A stretch of 9,386 bases of DNA, from the NCBI GenBank assembly GCA_900762805.1, contig CAAFHY010000197.1, positions 1 to 9,386 on the forward strand, written 5' to 3'. Below, one piece after another: positions 1-5,574 of the stretch (its first letter is position 1; every line of letters begins with the position of its first letter). The position numbers and the translations under genes are program-made. The notes below the pieces were generated by a model. It saw only the letters and a program-made list of their open reading frames with translations, had not been told where the DNA came from and ran no database searches. The DNA comes from Oscillospiraceae bacterium (GTDB lineage: Bacteria > Bacillota > Clostridia > Oscillospirales > Ruminococcaceae).

Positions 1-2
1 GG

Positions 3-1142
3 CGGGCGCGGCTGCAGCGCAATTGGAGTCAGGAGGGTCTGTGCCGGGGCATATGCGCCGTCTCATGGCTTTCAAAGATCGAGCAGGGACAGGCGGCCGC
101 CTCGCCGGAGGTGCTGGCGCTGCTGCTCGACCGGCTGGATCTGCCGCACGGCGGCCTCACCGACGGAGCTCCCCAACTGGGGGAAGCCGTCGAACGGCAG
201 TATGAGCTGCTCTTTTCGGGAGACGAACAGGCACTGGCCGATGCATGGCCGGCCTTCAGCGCGCTGCTGCCTCAGCTTTCCTACAGCCTTTGGTGCGCCG
301 ACGCGCTGCTGCTCGCCGCCGCCCACAGCCGGGACGTCTCGGCCATCGATCCCTCGTGGGCCGGCCTCTTTGACGCCCGCCAGACGGCGCTCTATCTTCT
401 GCTGCAGGGGCAGGCGCGGCAGGCGTCCGAATGGCAGCCGACCGATTATTTTCTGCTGCAGGCCGGCATCGAGGCCTATGAAAAGGGAGAATATTATGCG
501 GCGCTCCCGCTGCTCAGCCAGAGCTACGACCGCGCCGCGCGCGCCGGACAGGCCTACCTCATGCTGGCGGCCATGTCCTACACCGGCAACAGCTACTGCA
601 ATCTGCTGATGCCCCGGCAGATGGAGGAGGCCTACACCGTTGCCCGCCGCTTGGCCGTGGCGCTCGGCCAGACCGAGATGCTGGAGACTATCGAATACAA
701 CCGTGCCTCGGCACAGCTTGAGGCCGGCGAATACCGGCAGGCACACGCCTATTTTTCGTCGCTCGAACAGCCCGGCCCGATGGCGCTGCACAAGCTGGCC
801 GTTTGCTGTGAAAAGCTGGGCGACCGCGCCGGTGCGCTGCGGGCGCTCGACCGGGCCGAGCAGCTCACGTGCGACTATCCGCCGCCGGCGCTGGCCGGCG
901 CCATGCTGGCCCTCGTGCGCTTCCGCCTGCTGCATAGCGATTACCTTGAGCAGCCGGCCTACGGCGAGCTGCTGCTCGGCACCTTTGAGGAGCTGCGCCG
1001 CGCGCTGCCCATCGGCTACGCCACCTTCCACCTGCCATGGGTGATGGAGTGGTACGTCGCCCGACGGCAGTATAAGCAGGCCTATCAGCTGGCCTGCGAG
1101 TTCTCCGGCGTCAACTATCTGCACACTTTCCCCAAAAACTGA
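3..1142 (+). CDS. XRE-family helix-turn-helix regulator with TPR-like C-terminal region (5' end outside window)
   Basis: The reading frame is open from the left edge, so the gene begins outside the window; 379 residues are visible. The first ~45 visible residues read as the end of a XRE/Cro helix-turn-helix: RNWSQEGLCRGICAVSWLSK (positions 18-77), completing the classic LSKIEQG recognition-helix signature at 69-89. A GTG at 111 could be taken for a start, but it lies inside this domain, downstream of the signature, so it is not the real start. The rest is all-helical with TPR-like pairs, for example EAYEKGEYYAALPLL and ASAQLEAGEYRQAHAYF. HTH plus TPR is the architecture of RRNPP-type regulators (PlcR, NprR, Rgg relatives), which often sense peptides; the ligand here is unknown. 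It stops 101 bp before a co-directional MFS exporter, with a terminator between them. Regulation of that exporter is inference. DNA-binding assignment is strong; peptide sensing is only possible. Confidence 0.85.
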   Translation, partial: RARLQRNWSQEGLCRGICAVSWLSKIEQGQAAASPEVLALLLDRLDLPHGGLTDGAPQLGEAVERQYELLFSGDEQALADAWPAFSALLPQLSYSLWCADALLLAAAHSRDVSAIDPSWAGLFDARQTALYLLLQGQARQASEWQPTDYFLLQAGIEAYEKGEYYAALPLLSQSYDRAARAGQAYLMLAAMSYTGNSYCNLLMPRQMEEAYTVARRLAVALGQTEMLETIEYNRASAQLEAGEYRQAHAYFSSLEQPGPMALHKLAVCCEKLGDRAGALRALDRAEQLTCDYPPPALAGAMLALVRFRLLHSDYLEQPAYGELLLGTFEELRRALPIGYATFHLPWVMEWYVARRQYKQAYQLACEFSGVNYLHTFPKN

Positions 1143-1156
1143 TTTTTCGCCATTTC

Positions 1157-1203
1157 AGCCGGCTGTTTTGAGAAAATTTTCCCAAAACAACCGGCTTGTT
1201 TTT
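1157..1203 (+). terminator. Intrinsic terminator after the HTH/TPR regulator gene
   Basis: A 14-bp stem with one C/A mismatch pairs AGCCGGCTGTTTTG (1157-1170) with CAAAACAACCGGCT (1183-1196), followed by the T-rich tract TGTTTTT (1197-1203). It starts 15 bp after the regulator's stop codon. The opposite strand has no T tract, so it acts rightward only. Confidence 0.85.
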
Positions 1204-1224
1204 GGCTGAGACTTATCCTATCAT
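1196..1224 (+). promoter_or_regulatory. Possible promoter for the MFS gene
   Basis: TTGTTT (1196-1201) and TATCAT (1219-1224) are separated by 17 bp, which would give a leader of about 13 nt carrying the ribosome-binding site GGGTGAGGTG (1229-1238) before the ATG at 1244. The -35 part overlaps the terminator T tract. A short CCTA...TAGG inverted repeat (1217-1230) sits over the -10 region. Weak match, based on spacing and position only. Confidence 0.3.
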
Positions 1225-1243
1225 ATTAGGGTGAGGTGTAAAT

Positions 1244-2500
1244 ATGAAACTCTGGAACCGCAATTTCACACTGCTGATCGCCGCCACGACGATGGGCGCT
1301 GTCGGCGGCATCGCCGGCGGCTTTGCCCTGTCGTTTCTGGTGTTCGATGAAACGGGCAGCACGCTGGCCTCGGCGCTGATCCTGGCCTCCAACCTTGTGC
1401 CTGCCTTTTTGCTGCCGCTCGTCGCAGCCCCCATTATGGACCGTCTGCCGCGCAAGCCCTTTCTGGTAGCCGGCGACCTGCTCAACGGTGTTCTGTATGC
1501 CGGCATGGGTATCTGGCTGCTGTTCCGCAGCTTTTCCTATATCGGGTATCTCTGCCTGTCGGTGGTGCTGGCCTGCCTGTCAGCCTTCGACCAGCTGGCC
1601 TATGACAGCATCTTCCCCAAGCTCATCCCAAAGGGGCAGGAGCAGCGCGGCTATGCCGTCGCCTCGACCCTCTACCCGCTGCTCAACGTCATCATGATGC
1701 CGCTGTCAGCCGTCATGCTCGAAGCGCTGGGAGTATCGACACTGCTTATCGCGCAGGGCTGCCTGTCGCTGCTGGCCGCCCTGACCGAAAGCCGCATCTG
1801 CCTGACCGAGACCAGCCGCGGGGCCGAACAGCCCTACAGCCTCAAGCAGTGGCGCGGCGACATCGGTGAGGCGGTCGCCTATCTCAAAAAAGAGCGCGGG
1901 CTGCTGTCGATCTACTCTTACATGGCCGCCACCAACGGCGTGGCCAACGGCTATTATCCCATCCTCGTCGCCTTTTTCCGCACCTTCCCCGGTATGACGC
2001 CGCTGCTGTATTCCTTTTTCTCGGTCGCCGAATTTATCGGCAGGACGCTGGGAGGCATCACCCAATACCGGAAAGATATCCCGCCCAAAAAGCGGTTCGG
2101 CTTCGCCTTCCTGGTCTATCAGACCTATGAGATCATGGATGTGTGCCTGCTGTGGCTGCCCTACCCGCTGATGCTGGCCAACCGCTGCCTGTGCGGCTTT
2201 CTGGGCGCCAACAGCGCCACCATGCGGCAGGCCGCCGTGCAGCGCTACTTACCCGAACATCTGCGCAGCCGCATCAATGCCTTTGAGCGCATGCTCTACA
2301 CAGCGGCCGCCACGGTGCTGTCGCTGGCCATCGGTTGGATGGGCGAGTGGATGGATTACCGTCTCTGCGTCACGGTCTGCGGCGCCTTTGCGATGCTGGT
2401 CTGCTGGGGCACCATCTGGCGCCGCCGGCGGGAGGTCACGGCCGTCTACTGCCCGACCGATAAACCGGTCGGCGAACCGGAGACACAGCCGGCGCCATGA
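1244..2500 (+). CDS. Major facilitator superfamily (MFS) exporter
   Basis: This 418-residue integral membrane protein has the length and roughly 12 hydrophobic segments of an MFS drug/metabolite efflux transporter. The loop after the second segment reads APIMDRLPRK (residues 62-71), a recognisable version of MFS motif A (GxxxDRxGRR/K) that controls the transport cycle. A charged central stretch around residues 185-220 matches the usual cytoplasmic loop between the two six-helix halves. The C-terminus is a short polar tail rich in Arg and Pro. The ATG at 1244 follows the Shine-Dalgarno-like GGGTGAGGTG by about 5 nt. The substrate cannot be read from sequence; proton-coupled export of a drug or peptide-like compound is the family's usual job. 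The upstream HTH/TPR gene may be its regulator, but a terminator separates them, so it probably has its own promoter. Confidence 0.85.
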   Translation: MKLWNRNFTLLIAATTMGAVGGIAGGFALSFLVFDETGSTLASALILASNLVPAFLLPLVAAPIMDRLPRKPFLVAGDLLNGVLYAGMGIWLLFRSFSYIGYLCLSVVLACLSAFDQLAYDSIFPKLIPKGQEQRGYAVASTLYPLLNVIMMPLSAVMLEALGVSTLLIAQGCLSLLAALTESRICLTETSRGAEQPYSLKQWRGDIGEAVAYLKKERGLLSIYSYMAATNGVANGYYPILVAFFRTFPGMTPLLYSFFSVAEFIGRTLGGITQYRKDIPPKKRFGFAFLVYQTYEIMDVCLLWLPYPLMLANRCLCGFLGANSATMRQAAVQRYLPEHLRSRINAFERMLYTAAATVLSLAIGWMGEWMDYRLCVTVCGAFAMLVCWGTIWRRRREVTAVYCPTDKPVGEPETQPAP

Positions 2501-3065
2501 CGGACCAGGCACCGCGCAGGGAATGCTGAAGCGACAAACCGGAAACGCCCGCCGGAGGAAGTCATCCAGCCTGCTTGACCGGGCGGCTGACAGGCACTGC
2601 GGCGCAGGGACAGTTCTATGAAGCGGCCGGCGCTGACTGCGGACATCGCAAGGGCGGGCAGGCCGGCGGCTGCAGCGGCACGGCGGGCTGTAAAACGCAT
2701 GATGCCGCAGCACGATGACCCCCTCGGCACAGCCGCCCGCAGCCGCAGAAACTGAAGGGCGGACGGATCGGCGGCCATAATACGCGGCGCTTCCGGCTTG
2801 TCCTTTACGGCGGCTGTCAGCGGCGCAGAGCGCACGCAGACCGTCAGCCGTCGGAAGAAAAGCGCACCGATCAAACAAACAAGCGGCCCGCCGGCGTTTG
2901 CCGGCGAGCCGCTTTTCGGTTTGATAAGTATGATATCGGCAAAATATGCCGGCAGCCGAGCCTTGCGCAGAAAAATGCAGTGAAAAATATAAGAATACAG
3001 ACGCGCAGCAAGGGCAGCCCTTGTAAAGGAGCAGCCGATGCCGCCGGCCGCCGCTTTCCAAGCGT
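2501..3065. other. 565-bp stretch without a recognisable gene, between convergent genes
   Basis: Between the MFS stop and the GIY-YIG stop there is no gene I recognise. Both strands have long open frames because of high GC, but their translations are rich in Arg, Ala, Pro and Ser and resemble no family. The longest one (- strand, 2446-2874) runs 55 bp into the MFS coding region. The only clear signal is the hairpin at 2881-2917. The part right of it (2918-3065) is more AT-rich. A + strand frame starting at 3038 has a good AAAGGAG sequence, but it runs antisense into the GIY-YIG gene and is judged chance. Confidence 0.6.
2881..2917. terminator. Strong hairpin, probable bidirectional terminator
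   Basis: AAGCGGC (2881-2887) pairs with GCCGCTT (2908-2914), and inside it GCCGGC (2890-2895) pairs with GCCGGC (2900-2905) around a GTTT loop. On the + strand the stem is followed by TTTTC, and on the - strand by TTGTTTGTTTG, so it can stop transcription from the MFS gene on the left and the GIY-YIG gene on the right. It lies 380 bp past the MFS stop and about 150 bp past the GIY-YIG stop. Confidence 0.75.
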
Positions 3066-3347
3066 TCAGCCGCCCTCGCCGTCATTTCCGGCTTCGGTGC
3101 GGCCGGACTGCTCGATCAGCCGCAGCTTCTGCTGCCTCGTCAGCCTCTTGATGGCAGCCTCGCGCCGCAGGGCGGCCGAGCGGTCGGCACAGCTCTCCCG
3201 ATAGACCACGGCGGCCGGCAGCCGGCCCCGCGTATATTTGGCACCCCGGCCGGCATTGTGTGCCGCCGCGCGCCGGTCGATATCGGCGGCCGATCCCGTG
3301 TAAAGCGTGCCGTCGGCGCACCGCAGCATATAGACGAAATAGGGCAT
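3066..3347 (-). CDS. GIY-YIG nuclease-superfamily protein, UPF0213 (YhbQ/YazA-like)
   Basis: A 93-residue single-domain protein of the small GIY-YIG family. The motif pair appears as FVYMLRC (residues 4-10) and LYTGSA (15-20), followed by the family hallmarks AAHNAGRGAKYTRGR (28-42) and ALRREAAIKRL (59-69), in which Glu63 is the expected metal-binding residue. Family members are compact single-strand-active DNA endonucleases or structurally related proteins of uncertain role. The ATG at 3347 is chosen because MPYFVYMLRC is the usual family N-terminus and AGGTGAG lies about 5 nt upstream. A longer frame starting at 3395 would begin inside the -35 box. It is monocistronic, with its own promoter (3367-3395) and a downstream hairpin (2881-2917). 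The last ~13 residues form a Gly/Glu-rich tail. Identification is firm; the cellular role is not. Confidence 0.9.
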   Translation of the reverse strand: MPYFVYMLRCADGTLYTGSAADIDRRAAAHNAGRGAKYTRGRLPAAVVYRESCADRSAALRREAAIKRLTRQQKLRLIEQSGRTEAGNDGEGG

Positions 3348-3366
3348 CTTCTCACCTTCCGCCCCT

Positions 3367-3395
3367 ATCCTATCGGTTTCGCGGCCGGTTGTCAA
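3367..3395 (-). promoter_or_regulatory. Near-consensus sigma-A promoter for the GIY-YIG gene
   Basis: On the - strand, TTGACA (3390-3395, perfect -35) is followed after exactly 17 bp by TAGGAT (3367-3372, -10). Initiation near 3360 gives a 13-nt leader containing the AGGTGAG ribosome-binding site before the ATG at 3347. This is the best promoter in the window and implies constitutive expression. Confidence 0.75.
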
Positions 3396-3397
3396 GC

Positions 3398-3430
3398 AAA
3401 ACCGCAGCGCGCGGAGGGCCGACGCGCTGC
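3398..3430 (-). terminator. Possible terminator of the flavoprotein transcript
   Basis: An 8-bp perfect stem pairs GCAGCGCG (3404-3411) with CGCGCTGC (3423-3430) around an 11-nt loop. On the - strand it is followed by GGTTTTG, with only four T (3398-3401). It lies directly upstream of the GIY-YIG -35 box and about 40 bp beyond the end of the duplicated flavoprotein 3' fragment, so it could end leftward transcription. The T tract is short, so this is tentative. Confidence 0.4.
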
Positions 3431-3461
3431 CGGAAAGAAGGGAGCAGGGTTGCGTGCTTGT

Positions 3462-3598
3462 GCTTCCCCGTCACCCGCCCTGCTCTGCCGGCCGGCCGGT
3501 GAGGTCGGCGGCAGCAGCCGCCTTTCCGGCCAGCGCCGCTGAGTAAAAGACCTGTGCCAGACTCAGCCCTTGCTCGGCCACGCCGTCGGGAAACCAGA
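3462..3598. repeat. 137-bp direct repeat, copy A (in gene remnant)
   Basis: Matches 3681-3817 with a constant offset of 219 bp and no gaps, with 7 mismatches by eye (130/137). It covers the last 41 codons of the flavoprotein gene plus 9 bp after the stop. The flanking sequences on both sides are unrelated. Confidence 0.9.
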
Positions 3599-3599
3599 C
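3471..3599 (-). pseudogene. Detached 3' fragment of a second flavoprotein gene copy
   Basis: In frame on the - strand this stretch reads WFPDGVAEQGLSLAQVF and continues to a TGA at 3471-3473. It matches residues 469-509 of the neighbouring flavoprotein almost exactly, including the stop codon. Only three residues differ (Cys486 to Tyr, Ala499 to Asp, Asp508 to Gly); four other nucleotide differences are silent. Homology stops at 3599, just before the Trp codon, and the frame meets a stop at 3621-3623, so the rest of the gene is absent. An in-frame ATG at 3609-3611 has no convincing ribosome-binding site. It is probably a gene remnant, lying where read-through from the intact gene would pass. 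Whether it is ever translated is unknown. Confidence 0.8.
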
Positions 3600-3680
3600 A
3601 CCGCCGAGCATCCGAACATATCAATACGGCTTCCGTCCCTCGGTGTCCCATTCGATCAGCGGTTTCCGGCAGGGCAATGC

Positions 3681-3817
3681 GCTTCCCCGTCACCCGTCCT
3701 GCTCTGCCGGCCGGCCGGTGAGGGCGGCGGCAGCAGCCGCCTTTCCGGCTAGCGCCGCCGAGCAAAAGACCTGTGCCAGACTCAGTCCCTGCTCGGCCAC
3801 GCCGTCGGGAAACCAGA
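3681..3817. repeat. 137-bp direct repeat, copy B (3' end of intact flavoprotein gene)
   Basis: Partner of 3462-3598. The seven differences, at 3697, 3724, 3750, 3759, 3763, 3786 and 3789, have no indels; four are at third codon positions. The two copies are separated by 82 bp of unshared sequence (3599-3680). Confidence 0.9.
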
Positions 3818-5219
3818 TGGCATTGGCCGCCTCGCCGGCCGCGTAAAGTCCGGCAATGGGTCCGTTTTCGCCCAGCACCGCGCCGCTTTCATCGACCAGC
3901 AGCCCGCCGACACAGCCGCAGACGGTCACAGCACGCCGCTCCGCATAGTAGCAGCCGCCCCGCACGGCGCGTATCGTGTCGCTCCGGCGGCCGAAATCGC
4001 CGTCGAGCCCGACGGGGCAGAAGCTGTTGTAGCGCGCGACCGTTTCAGCTAGCCCGTCCATTCCCAGCAGTCCGGCCAGCTCCTCCACGGTAGGCGCGCT
4101 GACGGCGGCGGGCGACGGAACGGGCCGGTCGCTGATCAGCCAGCAGGCCGTCTCTCCCCGCGCCAGCAGTGCCGCCGCAGCGGCATAGGGATCGCCGCTC
4201 TCGTCGCAGAAGCGCCGCCCTTCAGAGTTAACCAGAATGCCGTCGGCGCAGTCGCCGCAGCGCAGTGTTGCGACGGACGCCGTATAGGCGCGCACCTCGG
4301 CGCCGATGCCGGCAGCCATAGCGACCGGCGAGGTTCCATAGGACAGCGTCGTCATGGCCGCCACCGTCCCGTTGGGCAGGCCCGCACCCGGCAGACTGCC
4401 GCCGGTACACAGCACGACAGCCCTGGCTGATACGGTGAAGCCGCCCTCCCCGCCGAAAACAGCTCCCGTCACGCGGCCGCTGCGGTCGGTGATAAGATCG
4501 GTGGCCTCGGCGTCAGTCAGTATCTCGGCTCCGGCAGCGCGGGCGGCCTTGGCCAGCGGTTCAACGAGGGCGCTTCCGCCCGTCAGCCCGCGCGCCTCAT
4601 CGAGCGCCGTGTAGTGCAGGGCATCGGCGTCGCACAGAAAGCGCACACCCAGCGCCCGCAGCTCGCGCACCGTATCGGCCGCCCGGAATTCCTCCCGCAG
4701 CAGCGAAAGGCGGCCGCCGCTGACGGCGGCCGAGCCTCCCAGGATCGACAGCTTTTCGCACAGCAGCACGCCGGCTCCCTGCCGCGCCGCCGTCAGTGCC
4801 GCATACAGCCCGGCGGCCCCGCCGCCCACCACCAGAACATCACAAGTCCGGTCGCCCCGCACAGCCGGGGGCCGGGGATCAGCCTCCAGCCGCGCGTCGA
4901 TCTCGGTGGCCGCCCGATCGATGGCGTCCAGCAGCGCCATGCTGGTGACGGTGGCTCCCGCCACGGCGTCCACCCGCGTGGTGCCGGCATGCAGCACGCG
5001 GTCGATGAGGACACCGGCCGCCGCGCCGCCGACGGCCGGTGTATCGCTGCATTCCAGCAGCTCGACCGAGCGGATGACACCCGCTTCATCGGCTGTGACG
5101 CGCACCGTCATCGGCCCGCCGTGCGATTGGGTATAGACGGCAGCCGAAAGCACCCGCGGCTGCCGGCCGCAGGCGGCCAGCATCGTCAGACAAAGCAGCA
5201 GAACCGCGAACCTTCTCAT
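3690..5219 (-). CDS. Flavin-containing lipoprotein: FMN-binding domain plus FAD-dependent reductase/dehydrogenase domain
   Basis: A 509-residue lipoprotein: signal peptide MRRFAVLLLCLTMLAAC with lipobox LAAC, lipid anchor at Cys17, so it acts outside the membrane. Residues ~25-105 form an FMN_bind domain ending in DAVAGATVTS (84-93), the type of site where ApbE flavin transferase attaches FMN, probably at Thr92. The FAD_binding_2 domain follows: VVGGGAAG (130-137), acidic Glu155 for the FAD ribose, GGSAAVSGG (161-169), and closing GLYAAGEA (457-464). This order is that of fumarate/urocanate-reductase-like extracellular flavoproteins of anaerobes, which take electrons from membrane flavins. 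However, the fumarate reductase catalytic motifs (HPT, TRDKA, HHTMGG, GANRLGGNA) are not seen; the matching places read YTASVATLR, SGDPYAAAA, AVTVCGCVGG and IWFPDGVAEQG. A different substrate is therefore likely. A CxxC (321-324) and a CxC (434-436) are also present. GGGAGGGAGAG precedes the ATG. The 3' end is duplicated downstream. Confidence 0.85.
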   Translation of the reverse strand: MRRFAVLLLCLTMLAACGRQPRVLSAAVYTQSHGGPMTVRVTADEAGVIRSVELLECSDTPAVGGAAAGVLIDRVLHAGTTRVDAVAGATVTSMALLDAIDRAATEIDARLEADPRPPAVRGDRTCDVLVVGGGAAGLYAALTAARQGAGVLLCEKLSILGGSAAVSGGRLSLLREEFRAADTVRELRALGVRFLCDADALHYTALDEARGLTGGSALVEPLAKAARAAGAEILTDAEATDLITDRSGRVTGAVFGGEGGFTVSARAVVLCTGGSLPGAGLPNGTVAAMTTLSYGTSPVAMAAGIGAEVRAYTASVATLRCGDCADGILVNSEGRRFCDESGDPYAAAAALLARGETACWLISDRPVPSPAAVSAPTVEELAGLLGMDGLAETVARYNSFCPVGLDGDFGRRSDTIRAVRGGCYYAERRAVTVCGCVGGLLVDESGAVLGENGPIAGLYAAGEAANAIWFPDGVAEQGLSLAQVFCSAALAGKAAAAAALTGRPAEQDG

Positions 5220-5273
5220 AGTCTCTCCCTCCCGCCCTTATTGTTGCCCGCGCGGCCGCCGATAAACGTCGGC

Positions 5274-5302
5274 AAAAAAATAAGCCGTGAGGTTCACAGC
5301 CT
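5274..5302 (-). terminator. Intrinsic terminator just upstream of the flavoprotein gene
   Basis: On the - strand, AGGCTGTGA (5302-5294) pairs with TCACGGCTT (5290-5282) around an ACC loop, a 9-bp stem with two G-T wobbles, followed by A and seven T (5274-5280). It ends only 54 bp before the flavoprotein ATG at 5219. That leaves little room for a separate promoter and suggests conditional read-through. Confidence 0.75.
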
Positions 5303-5371
5303 GAGGGGCAGCGGACGCTCCCGCATAAAGCACCCGGCAAGGCTCTCCTCCCTGCGCACCGGAAAACGGGC

Positions 5372-5401
5372 AAAAAAAGCGACCGCGGAAAATCCGCGGT
5401 C
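5372..5401 (-). terminator. Strong intrinsic terminator, distal of two in tandem
   Basis: GACCGCGGA (5381-5389) pairs perfectly with TCCGCGGTC (5393-5401) around three bases. On the - strand it is followed by GC and seven T (5372-5378). The orientation is leftward: it could end the desulfurase-thiI-cinA-DUF1294 transcript or a short RNA started near 5473. Confidence 0.85.
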
Positions 5402-5479
5402 CAAGAAAAAGGGGTAACAGTTAATGAAGAGGAATAATTCATGTACGTATTCAAATTGCGGCTTGATTGGTACGCTTTT

Positions 5480-5511
5480 ATTATATGATAACGGCCGCAA
5501 AAAGGTGTGAA
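5480..5511 (-). promoter_or_regulatory. Possible leftward promoter with perfect -10 box
   Basis: TATAAT lies on the - strand at 5480-5485. The best upstream hexamer is TTCACA (5506-5511), 5 of 6 against TTGACA but 20 bp away; at the usual 17 bp the hexamer is poor (ACACCT). Initiation near 5473 would give a ~100-nt RNA ending at the 5372-5401 terminator, or, with read-through of both terminators, a ~254-nt leader for the flavoprotein gene. Confidence 0.4.
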
Positions 5512-5527
5512 CCAACTATGAATAAAC

Positions 5528-5556
5528 TGTTCGGCTTTTGTAAAAGTCCGTGAACA
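5528..5556. terminator. Bulged hairpin after the DUF1294 gene, weak terminator candidate
   Basis: TGTTC-GG-CTTTT pairs with AAAAG-CC-GAACA, with small bulges, a 12-bp stem around a two-base loop. It lies about 20 bp after the DUF1294 stop. The T tracts are poor on both strands (GTTTATTC leftward, GATTTTG rightward), so termination would be inefficient; the strong terminator at 5372-5401 may be the real operon end. Confidence 0.35.
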
Positions 5557-5574
5557 GATTTTGAACGTCTGCTC

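Larger units (their letters stand above)
5220..5574. other. 355-bp AT-richer intergenic region with stacked transcription signals
   Basis: No gene recognised. It contains, going leftward on the - strand, a weak hairpin (5528-5556), a consensus -10 box (5480-5485), a terminator (5372-5401), a second terminator (5274-5302) and the flavoprotein ribosome-binding site. On the + strand there is a promoter-like pair, TTGCGG (5456-5461) and TATTAT (5479-5484), with 17-bp spacing. There is also a 15-codon frame (5441-5488) with AGAGGA 7 nt upstream; nothing supports its translation beyond that. No known riboswitch core was recognised. Confidence 0.6.

Noticed and set aside
72..1124. Long - strand frame opposite the HTH/TPR gene
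   Set aside because: Antisense shadow produced by high GC; Gln/Arg/Gly-rich translation without family resemblance.
111..1142. GTG at 111 as the start of the first gene
   Set aside because: The frame is open upstream and encodes a clear helix-turn-helix ending in LSKIEQG, so the real start is outside the window.
2249..3085. 278-codon - strand frame from the MFS gene across the intergenic gap
   Set aside because: It overlaps a third of the lower half of the MFS gene, crosses the hairpin at 2881-2917, and its composition is Arg/Ala/Pro/Cys-rich with no recognisable domain.
3038..3151. 37-codon + strand frame with AAAGGAG before its ATG
   Set aside because: Mostly antisense to the GIY-YIG gene with low-complexity Ala/Ser/Arg content; the ribosome-binding match is likely chance.
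3348..3395. N-terminal extension of the GIY-YIG protein to 3395
   Set aside because: It would start in the -35 box of its own promoter and adds residues not found in the family; the internal ATG has the better ribosome-binding site.
3370..3765. 131-codon - strand frame spanning both direct repeats, with a repeated GRKGGCCRRPHRPAGRAGR-like peptide
   Set aside because: Its internal repeat is only the DNA duplication read out of frame; the true frame is that of the flavoprotein.
3462..3817. CRISPR or tandem-repeat array
   Set aside because: Only two copies, each 137 bp and coding for a gene end; no short regular repeats or spacers.
4614..5417. 267-codon + strand frame opposite the flavoprotein gene
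   Set aside because: Antisense shadow; it also reads through the terminator hairpins at 5274-5302 and 5372-5401.
5220..5480. FMN (RFN) or other known riboswitch in the flavoprotein leader
   Set aside because: I looked for RFN, TPP, cobalamin, SAM, ZTP and SRP-RNA core sequences and recognised none; only the terminators are supported.
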